64,000 nucleotides of DNA from an uncultured Oscillospiraceae bacterium (GCA_900542575.1 UQOE01000001.1:62001-126000), one strand, 5' to 3'. Positions 23,627 to 32,933 are shown, numbered from the stretch's first letter. Numbers and translations are program-made. Notes: generated by a model from the letters alone, not told the origin.

Positions 23627-24976
23627 ATGGGAAATATCATTCGACATCAAACATTTAAGGAAATGCTGGAGTCCGGCAAAGCCATCAGTGGAAACGGCCC
23701 TGCCCTCTATTATGAGGAGGGCGGAAAGAAAGTCTGCCTGACCTTCCAGGATCTGCTCGACCGCGTCGACGCAGTCCGTCTCCCCGACGCCTCCTGCATC
23801 GGCGTGTTCTGCGACCCTAATGCAGATGCCATCATCAACGTCATAGCGGCGGCCTCTGCAGAAAAGCAGGTTGTCATGCTGGAGCCCTCCCTTCCGGAGC
23901 AGGCCCTGCAGGCGCTCATCCACATTACCGACTGCGACGGACTTCTGGGCTCGGAAGCAGACAACCCCGCTCTGAAGGGTGCCCTGACCAACGGTATTGA
24001 CGGGCCCAGCCACAATATTCTCTACTTCACATCCGGCACGACTTCGGCCAACAAAGCAGTTGTGCTCACGGAGAGATCCTTCTGTTCCAGCGCCTATAAC
24101 GGCAGCAGCTGCGACCCGCTCGCGCCGGGCGACATTCTCCTGAGCCTCCTCCCCATCAGCCATGTCTATGGGTTTGTCTGCGGCTATCTCTGGGCCTGGG
24201 AATGCGGCGCCGCTGTCGCGGTTTCCCGCGGGCGCAGGCATTTTCTGGACGACGCCGCCTTTTTCCAGCCGACTGCCATGACCCTGGTCCCGGCTCTGGT
24301 CGGCTTTTTCTACCAGAATAAGCTGTTCAACCCGGAGCTGAAACAGCTGCTCATCGGCGCCGGCAGCTGCTCTCCGCAGCTCATGAAGGCAGTAGGCGAC
24401 CAGGGAATCAGCATCAGCTTCGGTTATGGACTCACCGAGACCTCCTCCGGCGTCGCCATCAGCACCGGAAACCCGGAGCCGACCCAGCTCTCCCTCTGCC
24501 CCGACTTTCAGGAGACCCGCCTTGCGGAAGACGGCGAAATCCTTATCAAACAGAATCCGTGCATGATGCAGGGATATTATAAGAACCCGGACGCAACGGC
24601 TGCCGCCATCCAGGACGGCTGGCTCCACACAGGAGATCTCGGCAAGTTTGACGACCAGGGGAAACTGCACATTATCGGCCGGAAAAAGGAAATCCTGGTT
24701 CTCTCCAGCGGCACAAAGATCTATCTGCCGGAATATGAAGAACAGCTCTCCAAGGCCCTGAACGTGGAGGACCTCTGCGTCATGCTGGACAGCAGCGACC
24801 GTGTCACCGCCATCCTGGTTACCGATAAAAAGCCGGAGGAGTTCAGCGAACCCTTAAAGGCTTTCAATGCAACCAAAGACCGCAGCGAACAGATCCGCTA
24901 TGTCCAGACCCGTACCGAGGCGCTGCCCCGCTCCCCGCTCGGCAAACTCAAGCGCTGGATGATCGTCAGCAATTAA
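23627..24976 (+). CDS. Compact acyl-activating enzyme (AMP-binding; likely acyl-ACP synthetase)
   Basis: This 449-aa adenylate-forming enzyme probably activates a fatty acid and loads it on the ACP encoded next. Core motifs are LYFTSGTTSANKAV (the GxPK motif is changed but the lysine is kept), GYGLTETSSG, WLHTGDLGKFDDQG, the hinge GRKKEILVLSSGTKIYLPE, and the C-terminal catalytic lysine in PRSPLGKLKRW. It is about 50-100 residues shorter than usual fatty acyl-CoA ligases. The start MGNIIRHQTF follows GGAAAGGA; the upstream in-frame extension is lysine-rich and covers the leader structure, so it was rejected. Loading onto ACP rather than CoA is inferred from context. Confidence 0.82.
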   Translation: MGNIIRHQTFKEMLESGKAISGNGPALYYEEGGKKVCLTFQDLLDRVDAVRLPDASCIGVFCDPNADAIINVIAAASAEKQVVMLEPSLPEQALQALIHITDCDGLLGSEADNPALKGALTNGIDGPSHNILYFTSGTTSANKAVVLTERSFCSSAYNGSSCDPLAPGDILLSLLPISHVYGFVCGYLWAWECGAAVAVSRGRRHFLDDAAFFQPTAMTLVPALVGFFYQNKLFNPELKQLLIGAGSCSPQLMKAVGDQGISISFGYGLTETSSGVAISTGNPEPTQLSLCPDFQETRLAEDGEILIKQNPCMMQGYYKNPDATAAAIQDGWLHTGDLGKFDDQGKLHIIGRKKEILVLSSGTKIYLPEYEEQLSKALNVEDLCVMLDSSDRVTAILVTDKKPEEFSEPLKAFNATKDRSEQIRYVQTRTEALPRSPLGKLKRWMIVSN

Positions 24977-24996
24977 TTTGTCACAAAATGAACAAT

Positions 24997-25023
24997 CCTA
25001 CTTGATTGCTGAGAATCAGTAGG
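24997..25023 (+). other. Intercistronic hairpin between ligase and ACP genes
   Basis: CCTAC-T-TGATT pairs with AATCA-GTAGG around GCTGAG. No U run follows, so it looks like an mRNA-stabilising or processing element rather than a terminator. It could help give the ACP gene higher expression than the ligase gene. Confidence 0.45.
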
Positions 25024-25069
25024 TTAGAATATGTATACTTATGATATTTGGGTAAAGGAGTAAACAATT

Positions 25070-25324
25070 ATGGCAAAAGCGTACACCAAAGAGCAGATCG
25101 CCGCAAAGACGAAAGAGCTGATCGGTCAGTATGTTCCGGAGATCAACCTGGACGACCTCAACGACGACACCACCCTCGGAAACGTCGGGGAATTCGACTC
25201 CATGAATATTCTCCTCATCATCACCAAGCTCGAGGCTTTCTATGACATTGAAATTCCCGACCGCAAGTGGAGAAAGCTTCAGACGTTCGGAGACGTTGTC
25301 AACGCCGTTTACGAAGAACTGTAA
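25070..25324 (+). CDS. Dedicated acyl carrier protein
   Basis: This is an 84-aa acidic carrier protein. The phosphopantetheine attachment serine is Ser44 in GEFDSMNILLIITKLE, a DSM variant of the usual DSL motif. The length and helix pattern are typical of an ACP. AAAGGAG lies eight bases before the ATG. Being encoded between an acyl-activating enzyme and an acyl-ACP thioesterase, it is probably a special-purpose carrier rather than the housekeeping AcpP of fatty acid synthesis. No fab genes are nearby. Confidence 0.88.
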   Translation: MAKAYTKEQIAAKTKELIGQYVPEINLDDLNDDTTLGNVGEFDSMNILLIITKLEAFYDIEIPDRKWRKLQTFGDVVNAVYEEL

Positions 25325-25333
25325 GGACCGGCT

Positions 25334-26056
25334 ATGGACGCGGAACTTCTCTATCAGAAAGACCTGAAAATTCTGGCGGAACACGTCACCAGCACCCGCG
25401 GGCTGCGGCCCTCCGTGCTGCTCAAGTTTCTCCAGGAGGCATCCATCGCCCACACGGAGGCCCTTGGAATGGGGCGCGCCAAGACACTGGACCGCGGGTT
25501 CCTCTGGGTCATCCTGAACCAGCATATCGAAATACAGCAGATGCCAGTCTACGATGATCTCATAACCGTGCAGTCCTGGCCCGGGAAAATGGAGCACATT
25601 CTGTTCCCCCGCCATTACCGCATTCTGAACCGAAAGACCGGTGAGACAATGGTGCTCGGCACCGCGAACTGGATGCTCATCAACGCTCAGACCCGCCGCA
25701 TGGTTTTCCCGGAGAAAGAGGGCATTTTCGTCCCCGGCACCCAAGGCGACGAGGAAGTGGAAATTCCGCCGCATATCTCCATGCCGGAACTGAATCAATC
25801 CGCTTCCCGAACGGCGACATTCAGTCTCTCGGACATCAACGGGCATCTGAACAACACTTCCTATCTGGACTTGTGTGAAGATCTTATCCCTCTCCCCTGG
25901 CTCACCGCCCATACGCTGAAGATAGCCGATATCGCCTACCGGGAAGAAATCCCTCTCGGCGAATCCTTCGATATCCTCTATGGGCAGGAAGGAAAGACCT
26001 GGTATTTCAAGACCAGCAAGCCGGAAAAATTCAGCATTAAGCTGAGCTATGAATAA
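25334..26056 (+). CDS. Acyl-ACP thioesterase
   Basis: The 240-aa protein fits the double hot-dog acyl-ACP thioesterase family. The first domain has TSTRGLRPSVLLKFLQEASI and GFLWVILNQHIEI; the second has the hallmark LSDINGHLNNTSYLDLCED with the conserved Asn and His. It would release a free fatty acid from the adjacent ACP. It starts 9 bp after the ACP stop and ends before a strong terminator, closing the three-gene operon. Chain-length preference cannot be read from the sequence. Confidence 0.88.
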   Translation: MDAELLYQKDLKILAEHVTSTRGLRPSVLLKFLQEASIAHTEALGMGRAKTLDRGFLWVILNQHIEIQQMPVYDDLITVQSWPGKMEHILFPRHYRILNRKTGETMVLGTANWMLINAQTRRMVFPEKEGIFVPGTQGDEEVEIPPHISMPELNQSASRTATFSLSDINGHLNNTSYLDLCEDLIPLPWLTAHTLKIADIAYREEIPLGESFDILYGQEGKTWYFKTSKPEKFSIKLSYE

Positions 26057-26071
26057 TTGAATTTCAATTAG

Positions 26072-26109
26072 AAAGAGACCGCTGCAGGACTTCCTGCAGC
26101 GGTCTCTTT
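26072..26109. terminator. Bidirectional terminator between thioesterase and lipoprotein genes
   Basis: A 17-bp perfect stem, AAAGAGACCGCTGCAGG with its complement around a 4-base loop, ends in TTTTC on the plus strand. It serves the converging genes on both sides. Confidence 0.93.
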
Positions 26110-26119
26110 TCTTGTTATG

Positions 26120-27136
26120 TTATAGAGATATCGGATCCCAGCCATAATCTTCATAGGCGGTCACATGGAGCGTGCTGTTTTCCTGAAGATAGGATTCCAG
26201 ATAGGATTTCCGCGTCTCAACGGTCTCTTTATTGCTGAGGTCTCCGACAATGGCGCGGAACTGACGATACAGCGTGCGGTCGCCGTCACACAGGCCTTTG
26301 ATGGAACGCAGGTAGTTGCTGCCGTCCTGTGCCTGATGCATGGATTTGACCACATATTTGTCTCCGACCCGTTCCAATACCATCTTCAGCGGAAATTCAC
26401 CGCCGGATTCATTGAAGAGAATTGTACCTCGCAGAGAGTAGTTCAGCACCCAGAAATCGCCCCAGACAATGACATTCTCCGGGTCGCGGTCATCCACTTT
26501 CAGCACCATTGGTACGGGAATCATGACTTCCGAATTACTGGTATCGAAATAGGGATTCTCATAGAGGTATTCACAGATGGTGTTGATATAGACGCTGGCC
26601 CCGAGGTACTTGTATCTGGGGAGCGACTGCAGATCCTGCCGGAACAGCAGCTTCCTGCGCCCATCCCGGATTAGGCAGGATTTGACCAGCGTCTGGTTGT
26701 TGCTGCGCAGATTCTGGTCGTCCACACCGTCCCAATAGGATTCTTTTCCGTTCCGGGAGACGGCGAGGATATCTTTTCCATTGCAGTCCAGATAGGTCAC
26801 CGATGTCTTGCCGGATGCATCAATACAGACGACATCCAAAGAAGCCCGTGTATTGTTCGTGACGTTGTTATAGAACATCATCCAATACTGATAGCTCTCC
26901 CCGATGCTCGTCCCGCTCTTGTTGACATAGCAGCCCTTCTTCGCCAAAGCGTCCATCTGCTGGCCGCTGCAGACAGCGGGGAATTTCCGGAGGTGGGCCT
27001 GAATGACTTCGTCTTTTCTGCCCTGGATCTTCCATCCATCTGCGCCCTTGCGCGATGCGGCTGTACAGGCGGTCAGTGTGAACAAAAACACAGCTATCAG
27101 CAGAACCGCCAGGCAGCTGCGAATTGTCTTTTTCAT
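26120..27136 (-). CDS. Lipoprotein of unknown function
   Basis: The 338-aa protein begins MKKTIRSCLAVLLIAVFLFT followed by the lipobox LTAC, with the acylated Cys at residue 24, so it should be anchored on the outer face of the membrane. No domain is recognised. The mature part contains FDTSNSEVMIPVPMVLKVDD and GEFPLKMVLERVGDKYVVKSMH, a pattern that might be an NTF2-like or beta-sandwich fold. ATG 27136 is preferred to an upstream GTG because it starts the signal peptide. It directly follows leuB and may be co-transcribed with it. Confidence 0.7.
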   Translation of the reverse strand: MKKTIRSCLAVLLIAVFLFTLTACTAASRKGADGWKIQGRKDEVIQAHLRKFPAVCSGQQMDALAKKGCYVNKSGTSIGESYQYWMMFYNNVTNNTRASLDVVCIDASGKTSVTYLDCNGKDILAVSRNGKESYWDGVDDQNLRSNNQTLVKSCLIRDGRRKLLFRQDLQSLPRYKYLGASVYINTICEYLYENPYFDTSNSEVMIPVPMVLKVDDRDPENVIVWGDFWVLNYSLRGTILFNESGGEFPLKMVLERVGDKYVVKSMHQAQDGSNYLRSIKGLCDGDRTLYRQFRAIVGDLSNKETVETRKSYLESYLQENSTLHVTAYEDYGWDPISL

Positions 27137-27159
27137 AATAGGGATACGCCTCACTTGTA

Positions 27160-28233
27160 TTACAGGCGTTTGATGATTTCTTCGGTAACCTGATCGGTCT
27201 TCAGAGGGGTCTCACCGCTGTCGCCGATAAGGTCAGCCGTCCGGAGTCCGTCGTTGAGGAACTGGTCAACCGCATGGTCAATGGCATCGGCCTCTTTGAT
27301 GAGATCAAAGGAATAGCGAAGCATCATGGAAGCAGAGAGAATCGTGGCCAGCGGATTGGCAATTCCCTTTCCTGCGATGTCCGGTGCCGAACCGTGGATG
27401 GGTTCATACATGCCACGCGTGCTCTCATTCAGAGAAGCGGACGGGAGCATTCCAATGGAACCGGTGACCTGAGAGGCCTCATCGGAAAGAATATCGCCGA
27501 ACATATTGGAGCAGAGCACGACGTCAAACTGAGAAGGATTGCGTACGATCTGCATAGCCGCATTGTCGACGAGGACATCGCGGACCTCAACCTCGGGATA
27601 ATCCTCTGCAACTTCATGCACAGTCTTTCTCCAGAGGCGGGAGCTCTCAAGAACGTTCGCCTTGTCAATGCTCGCGACACGTTTGCTGCGCTTCATGGCA
27701 GTCTCAAATGCGGCCCGTGCAATCCGCTCAATTTCGAAGCGGGAGTAGCACTCGGTATCGTAGGCCTCTTTGCCGTACTTGCCTTCGCGGTAGCCGCGGT
27801 CGCCAAAATAGATGCCGCCGGTCAGCTCCCGGACGATCATGATGTCAAAGCCATCTTTGATGAGCTCCGTGCGGAGCGGGCTCGCATCGCGCAGAGCAGG
27901 ATACAGTTTCGCCGGACGCAGATTGGTAAACAATCCGAGCGCAGAGCGGATGCCAAGCAGGGCTTTCTCGGGGCGCTTCTCAGGCGGCAGACCGTCATAC
28001 TTCGGTCCGCCGACCGCGCCGAGCAGGACGCTGTCGGAATTCAGGCATCCATCTACCGTCTCCTGCGGCAGCGGCTCTCCGAATTCGTCATAGGCACAGC
28101 CGCCGATCAGATACGGGTGAAACTGAAACGCATGTCCGTACTTGGTTCCGACTCCTTTTAATACCTCTACGGCACTGTCCACGATTTCCGGGCCGATGCC
28201 GTCGCCGCGGAGCAGCGCAATGTTGTAATCCAT
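27160..28233 (-). CDS. leuB: 3-isopropylmalate dehydrogenase
   Basis: LeuB oxidises and decarboxylates 3-isopropylmalate in leucine synthesis, using NAD. The 357-aa protein has the family opening IALLRGDGIGPEIVDSAVEVL, the substrate loop LLGIRSALGLFTNLRPAKL and IVRELTGGIYFGDRG, and the metal-binding FGDILSDEASQVTGSIGMLPSASL. It lies 14 bp after leuD and closes the ilvC-ilvD-leuC-leuD-leuB series before the lipoprotein gene. Confidence 0.97.
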   Translation of the reverse strand: MDYNIALLRGDGIGPEIVDSAVEVLKGVGTKYGHAFQFHPYLIGGCAYDEFGEPLPQETVDGCLNSDSVLLGAVGGPKYDGLPPEKRPEKALLGIRSALGLFTNLRPAKLYPALRDASPLRTELIKDGFDIMIVRELTGGIYFGDRGYREGKYGKEAYDTECYSRFEIERIARAAFETAMKRSKRVASIDKANVLESSRLWRKTVHEVAEDYPEVEVRDVLVDNAAMQIVRNPSQFDVVLCSNMFGDILSDEASQVTGSIGMLPSASLNESTRGMYEPIHGSAPDIAGKGIANPLATILSASMMLRYSFDLIKEADAIDHAVDQFLNDGLRTADLIGDSGETPLKTDQVTEEIIKRL

Positions 28234-28247
28234 TTCCGAATCTCCTT

Positions 28248-28742
28248 TTATTTGATGATGCCGTCTTTGACAGAGGCAACCAGTCCGCCCTCCGAGATGA
28301 TATTCTGGATAAACTCCGGGAAAGGCTCAGCGCGGAATTTCTTTCCGTTGGTCTCATCGGTAATGACGCCGGAATCCATGTCTACGGAGACGGTATCTCC
28401 CTCCGAGATGGCGTCTGCCGCCTCCGGGCACTCCACAATGGGAAGGCCGATGTTGATGGCATTGCGGTAGAAAATGCGGGCAAAGCTCTTGGCAATGACA
28501 ATGGAAATGCCGCTCGCCTTAATGGAGATCGGTGCGTGCTCACGGGAGGAGCCGCTGCCGAAATTCCAACCGGCGACAATGATGTCGCCCTTTTTGACCC
28601 GCTCATGGAATGTCGGGTCGAGGTCTTCCATGCAGTGCTTGGCGAGCTCGGCCGGATCTCCCGTGGTGAGGTAGCGGGCCGGAATAATGACGTCGGTATC
28701 GACGTTGTCCTGGTATTTGATGACGCTGCCGGTTTTGATCAT
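28248..28742 (-). CDS. leuD: 3-isopropylmalate dehydratase small subunit
   Basis: LeuD forms the swivel domain of isopropylmalate isomerase with LeuC. The 164-aa length is typical of the bacterial/archaeal short type. The motifs DVIIPARYLTTGDP and GWNFGSGSSREHAPISIKASGI are present. It overlaps leuC by 4 bp, so subunits are made in step. Confidence 0.97.
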   Translation of the reverse strand: MIKTGSVIKYQDNVDTDVIIPARYLTTGDPAELAKHCMEDLDPTFHERVKKGDIIVAGWNFGSGSSREHAPISIKASGISIVIAKSFARIFYRNAINIGLPIVECPEAADAISEGDTVSVDMDSGVITDETNGKKFRAEPFPEFIQNIISEGGLVASVKDGIIK

Positions 28743-30004
28743 GCGAGCACCTCCTCAGGCGAAGAAATTTTACCGGTCAGAGCACTGGCCGCGGCGACGG
28801 CCGGGCTGGCCAGATAGACCTCCGATTTCGGGTCTCCCATGCGGCCGACGAAATTGCGGTTGGTCGTGGTGACCGCGCGCTCACCCGCTGCGAGAATGCC
28901 CATATAGCCGCCGAGGCAGGGGCCGCAGGTCGGTGTGGAGACAACGCATCCTGCCTCAATAAAGTCCTCAATGAAGCCGGCTTTCAGGCACTGAAGATAG
29001 ATTTCCTGCGTAGCCGGAATGACGATGACGCGGACATTTTTCGCGACTTTTCTGCCGCGGATAATATCGGCCGCCTCTTTCATATCCTGGTAGCGGCCGT
29101 TGGTGCAGGAGCCGATGACAACCTGATCAATTTTGATGTCGCCGCACTCGTCGATGGTCTTGGTGTTTTCCGGAAGGTGCGGGAACGAGACAGTCGGCTT
29201 GAGGGTGCTGAGGTCAATCTCGATGACCTTCTCGTACTCGGCGTCCTCGTCTGCCTTGTAGATAACCGGTGCGCGGTCTGCATGCTCTTTTTCATAGGCG
29301 AGGGTCTTATCATCTACCTCGAAGATGCCGTTCTTACCGCCGGCCTCAATGGCCATATTGGCAATGGTAAAGCGGTCATCCATGCTGAGGTTTTTGAGGC
29401 CCGGTCCGGTGAACTCCATAGATTTATAGAGTGCACCGTCGACGCCGATCTCCCCGATAATATGGAGAATCAGGTCTTTGCCGCTGACATATTTCGGGAA
29501 TTCTCCCTTCAGGACGAATTTGATGGCGGACGGAACTTTCAGCCACGCCTTGCCGGTTGCCATGCCGCAGGCCATGTCGGTAGAGCCGACACCGGTAGAG
29601 AACGCACCGAGTGCGCCGTAGGTGCAGGTGTGAGAATCGGCACCGATGACAAGGTCGCCTGGGACGACGATGCCCTGCTCCGGGAGCAGCGCATGTTCAA
29701 TGCCCATTCGGCCGACATCGTAGAAATGCGGAATATCGTGTTCATTGCAGAAGTCACGGCAGGTCTTGGTCTGGATAGCCGCCTTGATATCTTTATTCGG
29801 GACAAAGTGGTCCATAACCATGACCACCTTGTCCTTGTCAAAGACGTCATCCTTCCCCATTTTTGCAAACTCGCGGATGGCAACCGGCGAAGTGACATCG
29901 TTGCCAAGCACTTCGTCGAGGTTGACCAGCACGAGCTGGCCGGCGGTGACCGATTCAAGCCCTGCGTGAGCGGCAAGAATCTTCTGCGTCATTGTCATGC
30001 CCAT
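28739..30004 (-). CDS. leuC: 3-isopropylmalate dehydratase large subunit
   Basis: LeuC carries the 4Fe-4S cluster of isopropylmalate isomerase. The 421-aa protein shows GADSHTCTYGALGAFSTGVGSTD and the cluster cysteines in IGSCTNGR and TPTCGPCLGG. The start at 30004 (MGMTMTQKILAAHAG) has GAGG nine bases upstream; the slightly longer reading was rejected. It is the HacA-type, 420-residue form common in Clostridia rather than the 470-residue enteric form. Confidence 0.96.
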   Translation of the reverse strand: MGMTMTQKILAAHAGLESVTAGQLVLVNLDEVLGNDVTSPVAIREFAKMGKDDVFDKDKVVMVMDHFVPNKDIKAAIQTKTCRDFCNEHDIPHFYDVGRMGIEHALLPEQGIVVPGDLVIGADSHTCTYGALGAFSTGVGSTDMACGMATGKAWLKVPSAIKFVLKGEFPKYVSGKDLILHIIGEIGVDGALYKSMEFTGPGLKNLSMDDRFTIANMAIEAGGKNGIFEVDDKTLAYEKEHADRAPVIYKADEDAEYEKVIEIDLSTLKPTVSFPHLPENTKTIDECGDIKIDQVVIGSCTNGRYQDMKEAADIIRGRKVAKNVRVIVIPATQEIYLQCLKAGFIEDFIEAGCVVSTPTCGPCLGGYMGILAAGERAVTTTNRNFVGRMGDPKSEVYLASPAVAAASALTGKISSPEEVLA

Positions 30005-30031
30005 AGGTACTAGCCTCAATTCTATAGTAAT

Positions 30032-31699
30032 TTAGTCTTTAATGTTGATAATTGCACCGCGGTCTGCGGAGGAAACCAGTTTGGCATAGCGCTTCAGATA
30101 GCCGGTGATCTCCTTCTTCGGGGCTTTGCGGCCGGCAGCTCTGCGTTTGGCAATCTCCTCATCGGAGACGTTCAGCTTGATGCTGTAATTCGGGATGTCA
30201 ATTGAAATGATGTCGCCCTCTTCGACATAGCCGATCAGGCCGTCGGAAGCGGCCTCCGGAGAGACATGGCCGATGGCGGCGCCGCGGGTGGCACCGGAGA
30301 AACGGCCGTCGGTGATCAGGGCGACTTCCTTATCCAGACCGGCGCCGGCGATGGCGGAGGTCGGACTCAGCATTTCACGCATGCCCGGTCCGCCTGCAGG
30401 GCCCTCATAGCGGATGACGACAACGTCGCCCGGTTTGATGCCGCCGGCATAGATGACCTTGATGGCCTCCTCTTCGCTGTTGAAGACACGGGCCGGACCC
30501 TCATGGACCAGCATTTCCGGTGCAACGGCGGAGCGTTTTACGACGCAGCCGTTCGGGGCGAGATTTCCGTAGAGGACAGCGATGCCGCCGGTCTTGGTGA
30601 ACGGGTTGTCGAGGTCGCGGATGACTTCGCTGTTGAGTTTGACATGGCCTTCCAGGTTCTCGGCCATCGTTTTACCGGTGCAGGTCATGACGTCGGTGTC
30701 AATGAGACCGGCCTCGGCCAGTTCACTGAGGACCGCATAGATACCGCCCGCCTCGTTGAGGTCTTCCATGTAGGTACGGCCGGCCGGTGCAAGGTGGCAG
30801 ATATTCGGCGTATTCTCGCTGATTTCATTGATGCGCTTGAGGTCAAATTTGACATCGACCTCGTTTGCAATGGCCGGGAGATGGAGAATGGTATTGGTGG
30901 AGCAGCCAAGAGCCATATCGGTCGTAATGGCGTTGTAAATGGCCTCTTCGGTAATGACGTCGCGGGCACGGATGTTCTTTTTCACAAGGTCCATGACCTG
31001 CATGCCTGCGTGCTTGGCGAGAATAAGCCGTGCCGAATACGGTGCCGGGATGGTGCCGTTGCCCGAGAGACCCATTCCAAGGACCTCGGTCAGGCAGTTC
31101 ATGGAGTTGGCGGTGTACATGCCGGAGCAGGAGCCGCAGGACGGACAGGTTTTCTCCTCGTATTCCGTCAGCTTCTCCTCGGTAATTTTGCCGGCGGCAT
31201 AGGAGCCGACCGCCTCAAACATGCTGGAGAGGCTGGTCTTATGGCCGTCGACATGACCGGCAAGCATCGGGCCGCCGCTGACAAAGATTGTGGGCAGGTT
31301 GAGACGGGCCGCAGCCATCAGAAGTCCGGGGACGTTCTTGTCGCAGTTCGGAATCATGACCAGGCCGTCAAAGCCGTGGGCCTTGACCATACATTCGGTG
31401 GAATCGGCAATTAAGTCTCTGGTGACGAGGGAATACTTCATGCCCTCGTGGCCCATGGCAATACCGTCACATACGGCAATGGCCGGGAAGACAATGGGCG
31501 TGCCGCCCGCTTCTGCGACACCCATCTTAACCGCTTCGGTAATTTTGTCGAGGTTCATGTGGCCCGGGACAATTTCATTGTACGAGCTGACAATACCGAT
31601 GAGCGGTTTGCTGAGCTCCTCTTTTGTCAGGCCGAGTGCGTTGTAAAGGGAGCGGTGCGGAGCATTGTTAAAACCGTTAACAATAGTATCTTTAACCAT
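30032..31699 (-). CDS. ilvD: Dihydroxy-acid dehydratase
   Basis: IlvD dehydrates dihydroxy acids to the keto acids of valine and isoleucine, using an Fe-S cluster. The 555-aa protein has the signatures MIPNCDKNVPGLLMAAARLN and the cysteine motif CPSCGSCSGMYTANSM. ATG 31699 (MVKDTIVNGFNNAPHRSL) has AGGAG seven bases upstream; the longer upstream reading was rejected. A 121-bp structured gap separates it from ilvC upstream. Confidence 0.97.
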   Translation of the reverse strand: MVKDTIVNGFNNAPHRSLYNALGLTKEELSKPLIGIVSSYNEIVPGHMNLDKITEAVKMGVAEAGGTPIVFPAIAVCDGIAMGHEGMKYSLVTRDLIADSTECMVKAHGFDGLVMIPNCDKNVPGLLMAAARLNLPTIFVSGGPMLAGHVDGHKTSLSSMFEAVGSYAAGKITEEKLTEYEEKTCPSCGSCSGMYTANSMNCLTEVLGMGLSGNGTIPAPYSARLILAKHAGMQVMDLVKKNIRARDVITEEAIYNAITTDMALGCSTNTILHLPAIANEVDVKFDLKRINEISENTPNICHLAPAGRTYMEDLNEAGGIYAVLSELAEAGLIDTDVMTCTGKTMAENLEGHVKLNSEVIRDLDNPFTKTGGIAVLYGNLAPNGCVVKRSAVAPEMLVHEGPARVFNSEEEAIKVIYAGGIKPGDVVVIRYEGPAGGPGMREMLSPTSAIAGAGLDKEVALITDGRFSGATRGAAIGHVSPEAASDGLIGYVEEGDIISIDIPNYSIKLNVSDEEIAKRRAAGRKAPKKEITGYLKRYAKLVSSADRGAIINIKD

Positions 31700-31728
31700 A
31701 GCGAATCTCCTAAAGATTGAAAAGTAAT

Positions 31729-31780
31729 GGGCGCAGGCCCAGGCACCCGGCAAAACTGCCTTCCGCCAGAGTCTGCGCCC
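31729..31780 (-). other. Inverted repeat in the ilvC-ilvD intercistronic gap
   Basis: GGGCGCAG and CTGCGCCC enclose 36 bp that can itself fold (CCGGCA/TGCC). No strong U run follows, so it may be an mRNA-processing or stability element separating ilvC from ilvD levels. Confidence 0.45.
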
Positions 31781-31820
31781 AAACACGCAAACAGCTTACG
31801 CTGCTAAATTACAGATGCGA

Positions 31821-32846
31821 TTAGTTGTTGATGAGCTTATCCTCGTCATTCCAGCTGTAGAGAGCACGGATCTGCTTGCCGACAACCTCAGACGGATGGC
31901 TGGCAGCCTTCTGTCTGAGAGCGTTGAAGTGAACCTGATGAGAATCTTCGGACATGTCAAGCAGGAAGTCCTTAGCAAAGGTACCGTCCTGAATGTCAGA
32001 GAGAACCTGCTTCATAGCTTTTCTGGTTTCATCGGTAACGATCTTCGGGCCGGTGATATAGTCGCCGTACTCAGCGGTGTTGGAGATGGAGTAGCGCATT
32101 CCGGAGAAGCCGCTCTCATAGATGAGGTCGACGATGAGCTTCATCTCATGGATGCACTCGAAGTAAGCGTTTCTCGGGTCGTAGCCAGCTTCGCAGAGGG
32201 TGTCAAAACCAGCCTGCATAAGAGCGACAACGCCGCCGCAGAGAACAGCCTGCTCACCGAAGAGGTCGGTCTCAGTCTCAGTCTTGAACGTGGTCTCAAG
32301 GACACCGGCTCTTGCGCCGCCGATGGCAGCTGCATATGCAAGACCAACGTCCCAGGTGTCACCGCTGTAGTCCTGCTCAACGGCGATGAGCATCGGGGTG
32401 CCCTTGCCGGCGAGATACTCGGAACGGACGGTGTGACCCGGAGCCTTCGGAGCGATCATCATAACGTTGACATTGTCCGGGACCTTGATGCAGCCATAGT
32501 GGATATTGAAGCCGTGTGCGAAAGCAACGGTGTCGCCTTCTTTGAGGTTCGGCGCGATGTCTTTTTTGTACATGGCAGCCTGCTTCTCATCATTGATAAG
32601 GATCATGATGATGTCGGCTCTCTTAGCAGCCTCAGCAGTGGTGTAGACCTTCAGGCCCTGATCCTCTGCCTTTTTCCAGCTCTTAGAACCTTCATAGAGG
32701 CCGACGATAACGTCAACACCGGAGTCTTTCAGGTTGAGGGCATGTGCATGACCCTGAGAACCATAACCGATGACGGCAACTGTTTTACCGTCCAGTTTTG
32801 AAACGTCGCAGTCCTTCTCGTAGAAGATTCTGTTTTCTTTAGCCAT
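31821..32846 (-). CDS. ilvC: Ketol-acid reductoisomerase
   Basis: IlvC performs the alkyl migration and reduction step of branched-chain amino acid synthesis. The 341-aa class I enzyme has the nucleotide-binding motif AVIGYGSQGHAHALNLKDSG, the substrate region MMIAPKAPGHTVRSEY, and Mg-binding residues in DLFGEQAVLCGG. The beta2-alphaB loop GLYEGSKSWKKAEDQG suggests the usual Ser-type specificity loop, normally NADPH. ATG 32846 is the family start, with AAGGAG upstream. Confidence 0.97.
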   Translation of the reverse strand: MAKENRIFYEKDCDVSKLDGKTVAVIGYGSQGHAHALNLKDSGVDVIVGLYEGSKSWKKAEDQGLKVYTTAEAAKRADIIMILINDEKQAAMYKKDIAPNLKEGDTVAFAHGFNIHYGCIKVPDNVNVMMIAPKAPGHTVRSEYLAGKGTPMLIAVEQDYSGDTWDVGLAYAAAIGGARAGVLETTFKTETETDLFGEQAVLCGGVVALMQAGFDTLCEAGYDPRNAYFECIHEMKLIVDLIYESGFSGMRYSISNTAEYGDYITGPKIVTDETRKAMKQVLSDIQDGTFAKDFLLDMSEDSHQVHFNALRQKAASHPSEVVGKQIRALYSWNDEDKLINN

Positions 32847-32933
32847 GATAAAGATCTCCTTACACAATAGATTTGTATATAGAATAAATACACTTCTGAC
32901 TATACATGTATCTGTTCTTGAAATTGTAAAAAA

